Source of the DNA: CAZSLZ01 sp964607865
Lineage (GTDB): Bacteria; Vulcanimicrobiota; JAJTBE01; CAZSLZ01
Direction: 5' to 3'
Length of the DNA: 28,646 nucleotides
Assembly (NCBI GenBank): GCA_964607865.1
Contig: CAZSLZ010000024.1
Span: 1 to 28,646 of the forward strand
The notes under the pieces were generated by a model. The model ran no database searches. It saw nothing but the letters and a program-made list of their open reading frames with translations, and was not told the DNA's origin. This document shows, piece after piece, positions 1 to 7,439 of this stretch. The position numbers and the translations under genes were made by a program. Numbering within the stretch: the first letter of the stretch is position 1; each line of letters begins with the position of its first letter.

Positions 1-1196
1 GGACATACTACTCAAAAGCTTACGATAAACTCGATTTTTCCAAACTTGAATTCGATAAGAAAATCATATCGGATGAAGATTTCAATAACAATAAAACTTT
101 AAACAGAGAAGAGATTTTTAAAAAATTAAATGAAAAAACTTTACAGATTGCCAGGGAATTGGATGAAAAGAAAATAGACAGCAAGATTGTTTCTTTTATA
201 GATACCAACAGGGAAGCCGGTGAGTTGGTGGATAAGGGGTATATTCAGCCCCATTTTGTAATTAATTATATCGATGATGTGCTTGAATTTGTGGAAGACA
301 AAAACAGCGGCAGCATTACTTCCAATCCCACCGATTTTTTTTCGGGAGCTTTTCAGCAGAACTTGAAAGTAAGGGTCCTGGATATATATATTACTTCCAT
401 GGGTGATTTTTACAGAAAAACAGACAGGCAGAAAGGGGCAAGATGTTATTTGCAGGCGGTGAGGTTAGAAAATGCCCGTCTAAACTACCTGCCTGATTTT
501 ACCACTGTTTTTCCTGTCTCACCATCTCTTGAACGATTGACAAAGCTGACTTACGGTTCTAAAGATGATAGTAATTATAACCAGTATATTTTAAATAAAT
601 TAAAACCATATCAGAAGAACAATTATGAGTGGATTTTAAAAAACCAGTTGTATATCACCAATGTTATTGTTGATGAAGCTCTACCTCTGGTTATGACAGG
701 TCCATTTGGTAAAGTTGCCGGGGTTGTTCTGGAAAGAGAACGAAAATATATGAACGATTTACGGATAAAAGTCCTGGATGAATATGCGGAAGATCCCTGC
801 TTTTTTTCAGGCAGAATGATGGCTTTTACAGATAAGCCTTCAATTATGGGAAACGTACAAAGTGTTGTTATGCAGAAGAGTTACGAATCTTATTATACAT
901 TTCTTGCCTATATTAAAGCTAACAGAATAATGTCAGCTTTAAACCTCTACTGGCAGAATCATGGTGTTTTTCCTGAAAAATTGGAAGAAATTTCCCCTGT
1001 ATATATCGATGAAGTTCCTGCGGATTATTTTGCTGCCGATTTAAAATTCAAGTATAAGCCTGAAAAAGGTTCTTACCTTCTTTACAGCGTTGGGCCCGAT
1101 GGCGCCGACAATCAGGGCGGAACTCCCTTTAATATGAAAACCGGAAACGGAGATATAATTTTTTCATTAACTCAAAATGAAACTCCGGGGTTATAA
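1..1196 (+). CDS. Hypothetical protein, 3' part, with pseudopilin-like C-terminal domain
   Basis: The reading frame is open from base 3 with no stop, so the gene enters from the left edge; a TTG at 159 could be read as a start but is very probably internal. About 398 residues are visible. Most of the protein shows no motif I recognise. The last ~90 residues resemble the C-terminal segment of type II secretion G-like (pseudopilin-type) proteins: a helix followed by HGVFPEKLEEI, a short Asp-Glu-rich stretch, and the hallmark YSVGPDGADNQG near the end. That tail is common on otherwise unrelated proteins of poorly cultured bacteria. The protein ends two bases before the next gene's ATG, so the two are probably co-transcribed. 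Molecular function is unknown; the family link for the tail is my inference from the motif. Confidence 0.75.
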   Translation, partial: TYYSKAYDKLDFSKLEFDKKIISDEDFNNNKTLNREEIFKKLNEKTLQIARELDEKKIDSKIVSFIDTNREAGELVDKGYIQPHFVINYIDDVLEFVEDKNSGSITSNPTDFFSGAFQQNLKVRVLDIYITSMGDFYRKTDRQKGARCYLQAVRLENARLNYLPDFTTVFPVSPSLERLTKLTYGSKDDSNYNQYILNKLKPYQKNNYEWILKNQLYITNVIVDEALPLVMTGPFGKVAGVVLERERKYMNDLRIKVLDEYAEDPCFFSGRMMAFTDKPSIMGNVQSVVMQKSYESYYTFLAYIKANRIMSALNLYWQNHGVFPEKLEEISPVYIDEVPADYFAADLKFKYKPEKGSYLLYSVGPDGADNQGGTPFNMKTGNGDIIFSLTQNETPGL

Positions 1197-1197
1197 C

Positions 1198-2970
1198 ATG
1201 ATTTGTCCTGGTTGCGGGTTCATAAATACAGATTCGGACAGGTTCTGCGGTGAATGTGGAACCATTCTGGATGATTTCAGAACAGAAGGGCGGAAAATTG
1301 CCGGTGGTTTTGTTGTACAAACAATATTAACCAGCAACCCCTTCAGCCGAATGTATATTGTGACTGATGATGATGGCAACAGGTTTCGTTTGAAAGAGAT
1401 TTTAGTTTCCCGTTTAAATTCAAAGCCAGAAAAAATTAACATTGATAATTTAAAAACAGTCATTTCAGCTCTTCAAAAAGTATTATTCAAAGATGAAAAA
1501 CTGTATCTGGTTTTTTCCGACAGTCAAATAGTCACAATTGCTGATATTATTCAGGGCAGTAGTTTTCCGGTTTTTTCCAGGCAGGAGGTTTTGGAATGGC
1601 TGCTATTCTTTATGGATTTACTGGAAAAGAAGTCGCAAAACTCTGAACTTCTTCCTTGCGGTGATTTGTCTGCTCATAGTTTTGGAATCGACGAAAAAAG
1701 CAGGCTTGTTTTTTATGACCCCGGAGAGGGCTTTTTGACCCGGAATGTAGAACCGCTCTTGGCTGTGTTGAAACCTGGGTTTGCGGCGCCGGAAATTTTT
1801 ATCCAAAACAGGAAATGTCAGGTTTCCGACCTTTTCTCTATAGGTGCCATTCTTTACTATATGATAACCGGAGATAACCCGGAGTTAGAAAGAGAACCTT
1901 ATGCTTTTGATAAGTTACATGTAGCCGAAGAACGAATATCAGCCAGTTTTGCCACACTATTGGAAACAATGCTGGAGAAACGCCCTGAAGACAGAACTGA
2001 AAACATTCCGGATTTTATTAAAGATGTTAAAATTGAATTTGATCCCGATAATCCAGCAAAACTAAACCTTACCTCGGGAATATCAGCTTATAACTTAAAG
2101 CATTATAAAAAAGCAATTCAGGAATTTACCTCAGCTTTGCTATACCATAAAAACTTTGAACTGGCATATTATTGGCGCGGAATGTCTTATCTGAAACAGA
2201 ATAAATTGGAAAAGGCCCATAAAGATTTCAGCCGAACCATTGAATTGAAACCCGGATATCTCATGGCATATTATCAGCGGGGTATTTGCCGGTTTTATAT
2301 GGAGATGGACGAAAAAGCCCTGGAAGATTTTAATATGGTTTTAAATAGAAAGGATGATGTGCTGGCTTTAATGGGTAAAGCTATGGTTTTGAAAGGTATG
2401 GACAGGTTAAAGGAGGCTCTCGGCGTTTATAATAAGGTTTTGAAAATTGAACAGGATCATTCCCAGGCCCTTTTATGGCGGGGGCTGACAAAATTTGAAC
2501 TGGGAAGATATAAGGCGGCTTTGAAGGATTATAACCGGGTACTCGAACTGGAGCCGGACAACAATCATGCATATATGGCAAGGGGATTGGTGAAAAAGGA
2601 ACTGGGGATGACCACCGAAGCTTTGCTTGATATGGACAGAGCTGTGGAGTTGGACTCAGATAATGCCGAGGTATTTCTGGAAAGAGCAATCATATTAATA
2701 TCAGAAAAGCTATACAAAACAGCATTGCTGGATTTGAACCGTTCCATCAAATTAGATAAGGAAAATCCGGAAGCCTTCTTTCAAAGGGGTAAGATAAAAA
2801 ATCGGCTGGGCAATTATGAAAAGTCAATAAAAGATCTTGACAGGGCAATAAATTTGGAGCCGGATTTTGCAGAGGCGTATCGGGTGAGAAGTGATTCCAG
2901 ACGGAGATTGGGCATGCTCAAAGAAGCCAGGGCAGATGAAAAACTATATCAAATGTTGGCTTATAAATAA
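1198..2970 (+). CDS. Zinc-ribbon / degenerate protein-kinase-like / TPR protein
   Basis: This is a 590-residue protein. ATG 1198 is preferred because it immediately precedes the zinc ribbon; the frame is open upstream to 1177. Residues 3-20 carry CxxC...CxxC (C3, C6, C17, C20), a zinc-ribbon. Residues ~35-280 follow a Ser/Thr kinase layout: a lysine in RLKE (K66), GDLSAHSF (D156) where HRDLKPxN is expected, DPG (174-176) in place of DFG, APE (197-199) and SDLFSIGAILYYM (210-222). A glycine loop is missing and the HRD His and Asn are replaced, so it may be a pseudokinase. Residues ~285-590 form about nine 34-residue TPR units with repeated A-Y, G and ALxDFNxxLxLxP positions. It probably acts as a cytoplasmic scaffold or signalling platform. 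It starts right after the previous gene and is followed by an 89-base gap. Confidence 0.85.
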   Translation: MICPGCGFINTDSDRFCGECGTILDDFRTEGRKIAGGFVVQTILTSNPFSRMYIVTDDDGNRFRLKEILVSRLNSKPEKINIDNLKTVISALQKVLFKDEKLYLVFSDSQIVTIADIIQGSSFPVFSRQEVLEWLLFFMDLLEKKSQNSELLPCGDLSAHSFGIDEKSRLVFYDPGEGFLTRNVEPLLAVLKPGFAAPEIFIQNRKCQVSDLFSIGAILYYMITGDNPELEREPYAFDKLHVAEERISASFATLLETMLEKRPEDRTENIPDFIKDVKIEFDPDNPAKLNLTSGISAYNLKHYKKAIQEFTSALLYHKNFELAYYWRGMSYLKQNKLEKAHKDFSRTIELKPGYLMAYYQRGICRFYMEMDEKALEDFNMVLNRKDDVLALMGKAMVLKGMDRLKEALGVYNKVLKIEQDHSQALLWRGLTKFELGRYKAALKDYNRVLELEPDNNHAYMARGLVKKELGMTTEALLDMDRAVELDSDNAEVFLERAIILISEKLYKTALLDLNRSIKLDKENPEAFFQRGKIKNRLGNYEKSIKDLDRAINLEPDFAEAYRVRSDSRRRLGMLKEARADEKLYQMLAYK

Positions 2971-3059
2971 TTAAATTAAGGTTTTGAATTTTTGTAGGAA
3001 TAACCTGTCAATTACAGAAAACATGAAAACAAAATAATAGAAAGGAAGGGTAAAAGGAT

Positions 3060-3599
3060 ATGAATAAAATGTTTAAAACAATGGTTGTGTTAACTTTGGT
3101 CTGCGCGGTTTTAATGGGGGCAGCTTATGCCCACATGAAAAAAGACGCCAAACAATCACCTCAGGCAAAGAAGAATTATTGGCAGGATCCCAATGTAGTC
3201 GTTACAAAATTTGATCAAAAAGCATGGTGGGGGAACTCTTCATGGAAAGTCAGCTTTGACGAAGGGAGATTGACTATAAAAGGCCCCGGTTATGGTTATT
3301 GGGATAAGAAAACCCTGTTGATCGACAATGGAGTAACTCATTTTATTGCTGATGGAACCGGTTACGGCCCAATGGTCGTCTATAAACAGGGAAACAACCT
3401 GAATTATGTGATTTTTAAAGGAGATACTGGAAAGGTATTGGCAAAGGAAACCCTGCATAAAGATGATGTAAAACATGTAACTATAAAAGGCCATTACGAT
3501 GGCGCTTATGTTACTGTAACCCCGCTCAGCGGTCAGGTAAAACAATATTGGGTAACACCTTCAGAGAAAAAAGAAACCGCCTGCTGGAATGAAGTTTAG
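3060..3599 (+). CDS. Small secreted protein of unknown function
   Basis: This is a 179-residue protein with an excellent ribosome binding site (GGAAGGG region, 3041-3050). The N-terminus is a classic Sec signal peptide: MNKMFK, a hydrophobic core, then AYA before His25, giving a likely signal peptidase I cut after residue 24. The mature part is rich in Trp, Tyr, Gly and Lys and has alternating beta-strand-like segments (for example KVSFDEGRLTIKG and YVTVTPLSG). I recognise no family. It would be periplasmic or exported. A strong terminator begins 19 bases after the stop, so it ends the transcription unit. Confidence 0.8.
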   Translation: MNKMFKTMVVLTLVCAVLMGAAYAHMKKDAKQSPQAKKNYWQDPNVVVTKFDQKAWWGNSSWKVSFDEGRLTIKGPGYGYWDKKTLLIDNGVTHFIADGTGYGPMVVYKQGNNLNYVIFKGDTGKVLAKETLHKDDVKHVTIKGHYDGAYVTVTPLSGQVKQYWVTPSEKKETACWNEV

Positions 3600-3617
3600 T
3601 TCTATAGCATATTTAAA

Positions 3618-3647
3618 AACCCCGGGTTAATCAGCCTGGGGTTTTTT
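3618..3647 (+). terminator. Bidirectional rho-independent terminator
   Basis: The stem AACCCCGGG / CCTGGGGTT (3618-3626 with 3635-3643, one G-U pair) has an 8-base loop and is followed by TTTTTT (3642-3647). On the other strand the A run at 3615-3619 supplies the U tract, so it should work both ways for the convergent genes. The stop codon of the minus-strand GNAT gene lies in the loop. Confidence 0.85.
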
Positions 3648-4649
3648 GTTTGCCTCTTTTTTGCCTGGTTCTTTTACCCATCTTCTGCTGTAAAGAGTAA
3701 AGTTTAAAGTTTTCAGGGCAGTCTTAAGGGGGCGGGGGTTACTATCGGAAATATCTCCTATTAATAAATGAATGTTATCTTCCACAAGCCAGTTTTCAGC
3801 TTCCTTTACCAGCCTCTGGGTTACATATTTGCCCCAGTAATCTTTATGCACATTAAGGTCGTAAATGTATGCCATAGACTGCCGGGAAACCTGGTCAATG
3901 GCTGAAGTTTTAATAATTATGTATCCTGCTGGCTGAAGATTTATCAAATCTTCAGCTATAAAAATATGTAAGAATGGCTCTTCATCAATTGGCATTTGTG
4001 AATAGTGTTCAAAATATTTCTGCTGTATTTCTTCAGAAGAGGCCTTGCGGTCGGCAGGTATTAAAAAACCTGAGTTCTGGGCGTTGAGCAACATCATAAA
4101 GAACCTATCTGATTCCTCGCCTGGCCTGACTTTTATATTTTCCTGCCTTTTGCCGGTGAATTCATGGTGGCTGCAGAGCTTGACAATTCTATTCATTTCT
4201 ACACTGAAATCTTTTTTGTGGAACATGTTTTCAAGTTCTTCAGCTTCGAAGGGTATTTCTGTGATCATGTATGATAAATTGTATTTTATTGCCTGGTTTT
4301 CTGCAAAATCAATAAAATGATTAAAAATTTCTTCTTTTTCAGGAACATCAAGAATATGAAAATCATAAATCAGTAGTTGTTTTTCGCCGGTAATTGATTC
4401 TTCAACCCCTGTAACCGTAGCAATATAACCCAGGGGAATTTTGTTTTCGTAATCAAAAGCCAGTAAAGTGGGAAAAGTTTCAGGATGGCAAAGAAAAAGC
4501 TGGTTTTTCTTGTAGCTGTCTTTTATGACTTTTCTTATTTGCTCCGGTTTCTCAAAGCCCACGTAACAAGGAAAATATTTTTTATAGTCCTGAAATTTTA
4601 TTAAAATATTAATATCAACCATCTGGGCAAGGCGGTATTCAATACTCAA
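3627..4649 (-). CDS. Tandem GNAT-family N-acetyltransferase
   Basis: This is a 340-residue protein read from TTG 4649, preceded by AGAAGG eight bases upstream. Two GNAT-like halves are visible. The first (~1-165) has a strand GYIATVTGVE followed by LLIYDFHI and a helix. The second (~170-330) begins IKVRPGEESD and contains PAGYIIIKTSA, then motif A DLNVHKDYWGKYVTQRL and a C-terminal DISDSNPRPLKTALKTLNF segment. The acetyl-CoA pyrophosphate loop is degenerate (WGKYV instead of RxxGxG/A), so the activity of the second half is not certain. The gene lies 14 bases after the 48-aa ORF and probably ends a minus-strand operon. The substrate is unknown. Tandem GNATs can act on protein termini, antibiotics or small metabolites, and nothing here decides between these. 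Confidence 0.7.
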   Translation of the reverse strand: MSIEYRLAQMVDINILIKFQDYKKYFPCYVGFEKPEQIRKVIKDSYKKNQLFLCHPETFPTLLAFDYENKIPLGYIATVTGVEESITGEKQLLIYDFHILDVPEKEEIFNHFIDFAENQAIKYNLSYMITEIPFEAEELENMFHKKDFSVEMNRIVKLCSHHEFTGKRQENIKVRPGEESDRFFMMLLNAQNSGFLIPADRKASSEEIQQKYFEHYSQMPIDEEPFLHIFIAEDLINLQPAGYIIIKTSAIDQVSRQSMAYIYDLNVHKDYWGKYVTQRLVKEAENWLVEDNIHLLIGDISDSNPRPLKTALKTLNFTLYSRRWVKEPGKKEANKKPQAD

Positions 4650-4663
4650 AGTTATACCTTCTC

Positions 4664-4810
4664 TTAAGTGTTTTGTTTTTTTCTGGCTTTTTCAGCTTCA
4701 GCTATTTCGATAGCCCTTTTCTGAATAATGTCCATTTCTTCCAGGACATCCTCTACCATATCCAACCCGTCGAAAACAGGCGTATCGTCTTTTCCGTCAT
4801 AAGTCAACAT
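4664..4810 (-). CDS. Small acidic/basic ORF, 48 aa, unknown
   Basis: This is a short frame between the zinc-ribbon gene (stop at 4823) and the GNAT gene. It starts at ATG 4808-4810, 12 bases after the upstream stop, and ends at TAA 4664-4666. It encodes MLTYDGKDDTPVFDGLDMV, then a helical, heptad-like stretch EEMDIIQKRAIEIAEAEKAR and a basic tail ending KKQNT. The helical part could be a coiled coil. The start has only a weak GGATG-like element, so translation may depend on coupling. I see no known family. The close packing and the clean codon content argue for a real gene, but it is short enough to need checking in relatives. Confidence 0.5.
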   Translation of the reverse strand: MLTYDGKDDTPVFDGLDMVEDVLEEMDIIQKRAIEIAEAEKARKKQNT

Positions 4811-4822
4811 CAAACTGCATCC

Positions 4823-5278
4823 CTAGTAATAAAGGTCGAAGAGGGAAGCCGATTTTAACGACAGGCCTTTTTGTTCTTCATCCATTTTTGCAATGGCATT
4901 TTTAAATACCTGGGTTTTAAAAAGTTCTTTTCCGGTTCTGGCAATGTTCAGAACTTTTGAAACATTCTGGCGGTATTCATCCATTGAAATAATTCCATTT
5001 TCTACCCGCTCTGCTGTTTCCCTTAAAAGGTTTAAATTTTTGGCTTCTTCAAGTGGAATAGCTTTCATGCCGGTTTTATAGGCCTGTTCGTCTTTCAGGG
5101 AAACCGGGATACCCGAACTGTCTTTATAGGAAAAAGGTTTTTCTTCTATGTCGCCTGGTAGTGGGTTCTGGCAATATTTGCATTCTTCTGTGCCTGTTGG
5201 GTTTACTTCTCCGCAATTTTCACATTTTATACCCAGGGCATTTTTTACTCCTTCGAAAATTTTATTTTCATCTTGCAT
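4823..5278 (-). CDS. Zinc-ribbon protein of unknown function
   Basis: The protein is 151 residues long from ATG 5278. This start has a perfect TGGAGGAA site just upstream, which is why it is preferred over an in-frame start 30 bases earlier. Near the N-terminus there is CENCGEVNP...ECKYC, a CxxC-x(~12)-CxxC zinc-ribbon (about residues 19-36). The rest is a hydrophilic, mostly helical segment with ERVENGIISMDEYRQNVSKVLN, resembling the EF-like/regulatory tails of several uncharacterised zinc-ribbon proteins, without a clear match. It lies 12 bases upstream of the 48-aa ORF. It is separated from the Gly-rich ORF by a terminator hairpin, so it may be only partly transcribed from the upstream promoter. 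Its role is unknown. Confidence 0.75.
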   Translation of the reverse strand: MQDENKIFEGVKNALGIKCENCGEVNPTGTEECKYCQNPLPGDIEEKPFSYKDSSGIPVSLKDEQAYKTGMKAIPLEEAKNLNLLRETAERVENGIISMDEYRQNVSKVLNIARTGKELFKTQVFKNAIAKMDEEQKGLSLKSASLFDLYY

Positions 5279-5289
5279 ATATTTCCTCC

Positions 5290-5313
5290 AAAAAAATAAG
5301 CCGGTCAACCGGC
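5290..5313 (-). terminator. Rho-independent terminator after Gly-rich ORF
   Basis: GCCGG/CCGGC with loop TTGA (5300-5313), followed on the minus strand by TTATTTTTTT (complement of 5290-5299). It sits between the 53-aa ORF and the zinc-ribbon gene's ribosome binding site. It would end or attenuate transcription from upstream and so decouple the first gene from the rest. Confidence 0.8.
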
Positions 5314-5338
5314 ATTATTTTTTATTCTTTAATTAATT

Positions 5339-5500
5339 CTAACCTTTTGCGCCATTCAGAAGTTGTGACAGTAACTGCATGGGGCCACCACCGCCCGACT
5401 CTCCTCCTTTGCCTCCAGTAAGTTTACTTAATACCTGCGGGATAATTTGAGTTATTCCGCCTCCGCCTGCCATTCCACCAATTGCTCCGATAGCTCCCAT
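5339..5500 (-). CDS. Glycine-rich 53-aa peptide
   Basis: This is a small frame from ATG 5500 to TAG 5339-5341. The ribosome binding site is AAGGAGG eight bases before the ATG, as strong as any in the window. The peptide begins MGAIGAIGGMAGGGG and has about 38% glycine, two amphipathic segments (ITQIIPQVLSKL and MQLLSQLLNGA) and no charged N-region, so a signal peptide is unlikely. It has its own candidate promoter upstream and its own terminator downstream, which argues that it is a separate, possibly abundant, product. I do not recognise the family; a structural or membrane-active peptide is possible but unproven. Confidence 0.6.
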   Translation of the reverse strand: MGAIGAIGGMAGGGGITQIIPQVLSKLTGGKGGESGGGGPMQLLSQLLNGAKG

Positions 5501-5547
5501 TTCATATTCCTCCTTGAAGTTTCATTTGTTTCTATAATAATAACATT

Positions 5548-5576
5548 TCTATAAAGAAAAAGATACAGGCTGACAG
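5548..5576 (-). promoter_or_regulatory. Candidate sigma-70 promoter for Gly-rich ORF
   Basis: On the minus strand CTGTCA (5576-5571) is spaced 17 bases from TATAGA (5553-5548). The expected RNA would start about 40 bases before the Gly-rich ATG. The match is 4/6 for each hexamer, so the call is tentative. Confidence 0.35.
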
Positions 5577-5634
5577 TTAATTTTTGGTTAACATTGTTAA
5601 AAATATATTGCCAACCTATTAACAAAGCGTTAAC
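5576..5634. promoter_or_regulatory. Array of five GTTAAC-like motifs
   Basis: Hexamers GTTAAT (5576), GTTAAC (5587), GTTAAA (5596), ATTAAC (5618) and GTTAAC (5629) start 11, 9, 22 and 11 bases apart, that is, about whole helical turns. They lie just upstream of the candidate promoter of the Gly-rich ORF. This could be a regulator binding array; it could also be chance in AT-rich DNA. Confidence 0.35.
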
Positions 5635-5711
5635 TTTTTTATGAGCTCAGTAAAAGGAAACAACTCCCTGAAATGATGAATTATTCTAATCATATTGTTA
5701 AGGAGTCAATT

Positions 5712-6002
5712 ATGCAATAAAGAACAATTCTTGTTTTCGTTATTTTTTTCCTCATTTCTATTCTGCCTGTTCTATCAGTTGAGATTCATGATGCTGCCAG
5801 CGGAAACCTTGAGAAAATTAGAACCCTGGTTGAAGATAAGAAAGTCAATGTCAATTCCCGGGGATATCTGGGAGAAACGCCTCTTTACTGGGCTGCCCGG
5901 AACGGACACCTGGAAGTTGCCCAATACCTGGTTTTGAAAGGCGCTGATGTCAATTTGGCTGAATCAAAGAGAATAAAGCAAAGGAAGGCTGCCGGTAACT
6001 AA
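5712..6002 (+). pseudogene. Exported ankyrin-repeat protein, interrupted by stop at codon 3
   Basis: ATG 5712 follows AAGGAG at good spacing, but codon 3 is TAA (5718-5720). After it the same frame stays open for 93 more codons to a TAA at 6000-6002. The frame after the stop reads RTILVFVIFFLISILPVLS, a perfect hydrophobic signal-peptide core, and then ankyrin repeats: DAASGNLEKIRTLVE and GETPLYWAARNGHLEVAQYL, ending KGADVN. A single change of TAA to AAA or CAA would restore an intact gene with a textbook signal peptide, so this looks like a recent nonsense mutation or a base-calling error. The product would hold only about 1.7 repeats, which is short for the family. An overlapping frame on the same strand is not real, because the ankyrin signature is only in this one. 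Confidence 0.7.
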
Positions 6003-6017
6003 CGACAGCCTTTCTTT
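5981..6017. terminator. Hairpin terminator between convergent genes
   Basis: AAGGAAGGCTG (5981-5991) pairs with CAGCCTTTCTT (6006-6016), 11 pairs with one G-U and a 14-base loop that spans the ankyrin stop codon. The T tract on either side is short and broken, so its efficiency is uncertain. Confidence 0.55.
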
Positions 6018-6026
6018 ATAAGCGGT

Positions 6027-7230
6027 TTATGTGCCAACCATTTGTTTTGAGGGTTTTAATTCTACTTTCATCCAGCCTGCTTTTCGGTCGTCAAAGGTTT
6101 TATAAGCTTCAATGACCGATTTTACAGGCTGGACCTGGGTCAGAACCTCTGAAGGATCCACAGCTCCGGTTTCTACTTTTCTCATCAGCATGGGTATGTA
6201 TCTGATATGGGGGCAATTGCCCATCTTGATGGAAAGGTTCATACCCATAGCTTTGCCTATGGGGTAGCGGGTTACTTCATCGGGATAGACTCCGATAATG
6301 GATATCAAGCCGGCTTTTGCCACGCATTCAATGGCCCATTCGGAAACAATAGATGGGGCAGTTCCGTGATGCCATTCTTCGGTTTTAATCTTTCCACCGG
6401 ACATGATCTCTCTGAGTTCTTCCTTGTATAACTCTAGTTTTTGTTGGGCTTTCTGAGCCGCTGGGCCTTCAGTGGGATAAAATGCATCCACCCCCACAGC
6501 ATCAATTACCCGGTCAACTCCAATTCCGCGGGTCATTTCAAGAATCAATTCAGTAGGGTCCTCTCTTTGGAAGTCAATGGTTTCAGCTCCCTGGTCACGG
6601 GCCATGCTCAACCTTGATTTTTCCATATCCACAGCTATAATCCGTCTTGCTCCCATCATTTTTGCACTCATAATGGCAAACTGGCCAACCGGGCCGCAGC
6701 CGAAAATTGCTACAGTTTTTCCCGGTTCTATATCGGCAATATCTGCGCCAAAATATCCGGTGGGAAATATATCGGAAAGCATCAATGCCTGCTCGTCGGT
6801 TACGTTATCGGGTATTTTGACTAACCCCACATTGGCGTAGGGAATGCGTGCGCGCTCTGCCTGGAGACCGTTTATGGAACCTGCGGATTTGGGGCCGCCA
6901 AAAAATGCAGTTCCTGCTCTGGAACCGTTGGGGTTGGCGTTATCNNNNNNNNNNGGTTCCGCAGGCAATGGTGGAAGGAATTACCACCCGGTCGCCTACC
7001 TTTATGTTTCTTACATATTTGCCTGTTTTTTCCACAACTCCCACACCTTCGTGGCCCAGGATTGTCCCTTCCTTCATTCCCGACATTGTCCCCCGCACCA
7101 TATGTAAATCGGTTCCGCAAATGGCGGAAGCGGTTATCTTCACAATGGCGTCGGTGGGCTCCTGTATTCGCGGTTCGGGAACATCTTCAAACCGAATGTC
7201 ACCCACATCATGCCAAACTACAGCTTTCAT
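6027..7230 (-). CDS. Zinc-dependent alcohol/formaldehyde dehydrogenase (MDR family), split by assembly gap
   Basis: The gene starts at ATG 7230 after AGGAGGAATTAAT. The N-terminal part has the GroES-like fold of medium-chain dehydrogenases, with the catalytic zinc ligands C38 and H60-E61 (CGTDLH and GHEGVG). It stops at CGT at the run of Ns (6945-6954). After the gap the reading frame differs by one base and resumes DNANPNGSRAG, followed by an NAD-binding Rossmann motif GCGPVGQF and an acidic strand end AVDMEKS. The large insert before SEWAIECVAKAGLISIIGVY resembles glutathione-independent formaldehyde dehydrogenase-like enzymes. The structural-zinc Cys lobe is lost in the gap. It likely oxidises an alcohol or aldehyde with NAD in the cytoplasm. 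The frame change is explained by the gap, so it should not be called broken. Confidence 0.85.
6945..6954. other. Assembly gap (10 N)
   Basis: Ten Ns interrupt the dehydrogenase gene. The frames on the two sides do not match for a 10-base gap, so the N run is a placeholder and not a measured length. Confidence 0.98.
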
Positions 7231-7404
7231 ATTAATTCCTCCTGTTATTATAATTTAAGTTTCCATTATTTGTGTAATACTTGGAACAGAGAGATGTAAA
7301 TGGTTGTTCCTCTGAAGAAAAATTTACAAAAAATTAACACTTAATTGTTTCAGCAGGGTTCCAACTTATGGTATATTAATAATGCACAATAATTCCCTTG
7401 CTGG

Positions 7405-7433
7405 TTGACATTCTGAAAAAGAATGAATATGGA
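7405..7433 (+). promoter_or_regulatory. Candidate sigma-70 promoter
   Basis: TTGACA (7405-7410) is a perfect -35 hexamer, spaced 17 bases from TATGGA (7428-7433), a weak -10. The predicted RNA would start near 7440 and carry a ~90-base leader before the TTG at 7531. Confidence 0.4.
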
Positions 7434-7439
7434 AGATAC

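Noticed and set aside
159..1196. TTG 159 as the start of the first gene
   Set aside because: The frame is open from base 3 to 159 without a stop and no good ribosome binding site precedes the TTG, so the gene continues from outside the window.
5695..5937. 80-aa frame over the ankyrin gene
   Set aside because: It is a different frame with no ankyrin signature; the clean ankyrin pattern and signal peptide lie in the frame of ATG 5712.
6027..7230. Dehydrogenase as a frameshifted pseudogene
   Set aside because: The frame change coincides with the run of Ns, and the family motifs are intact on both sides.
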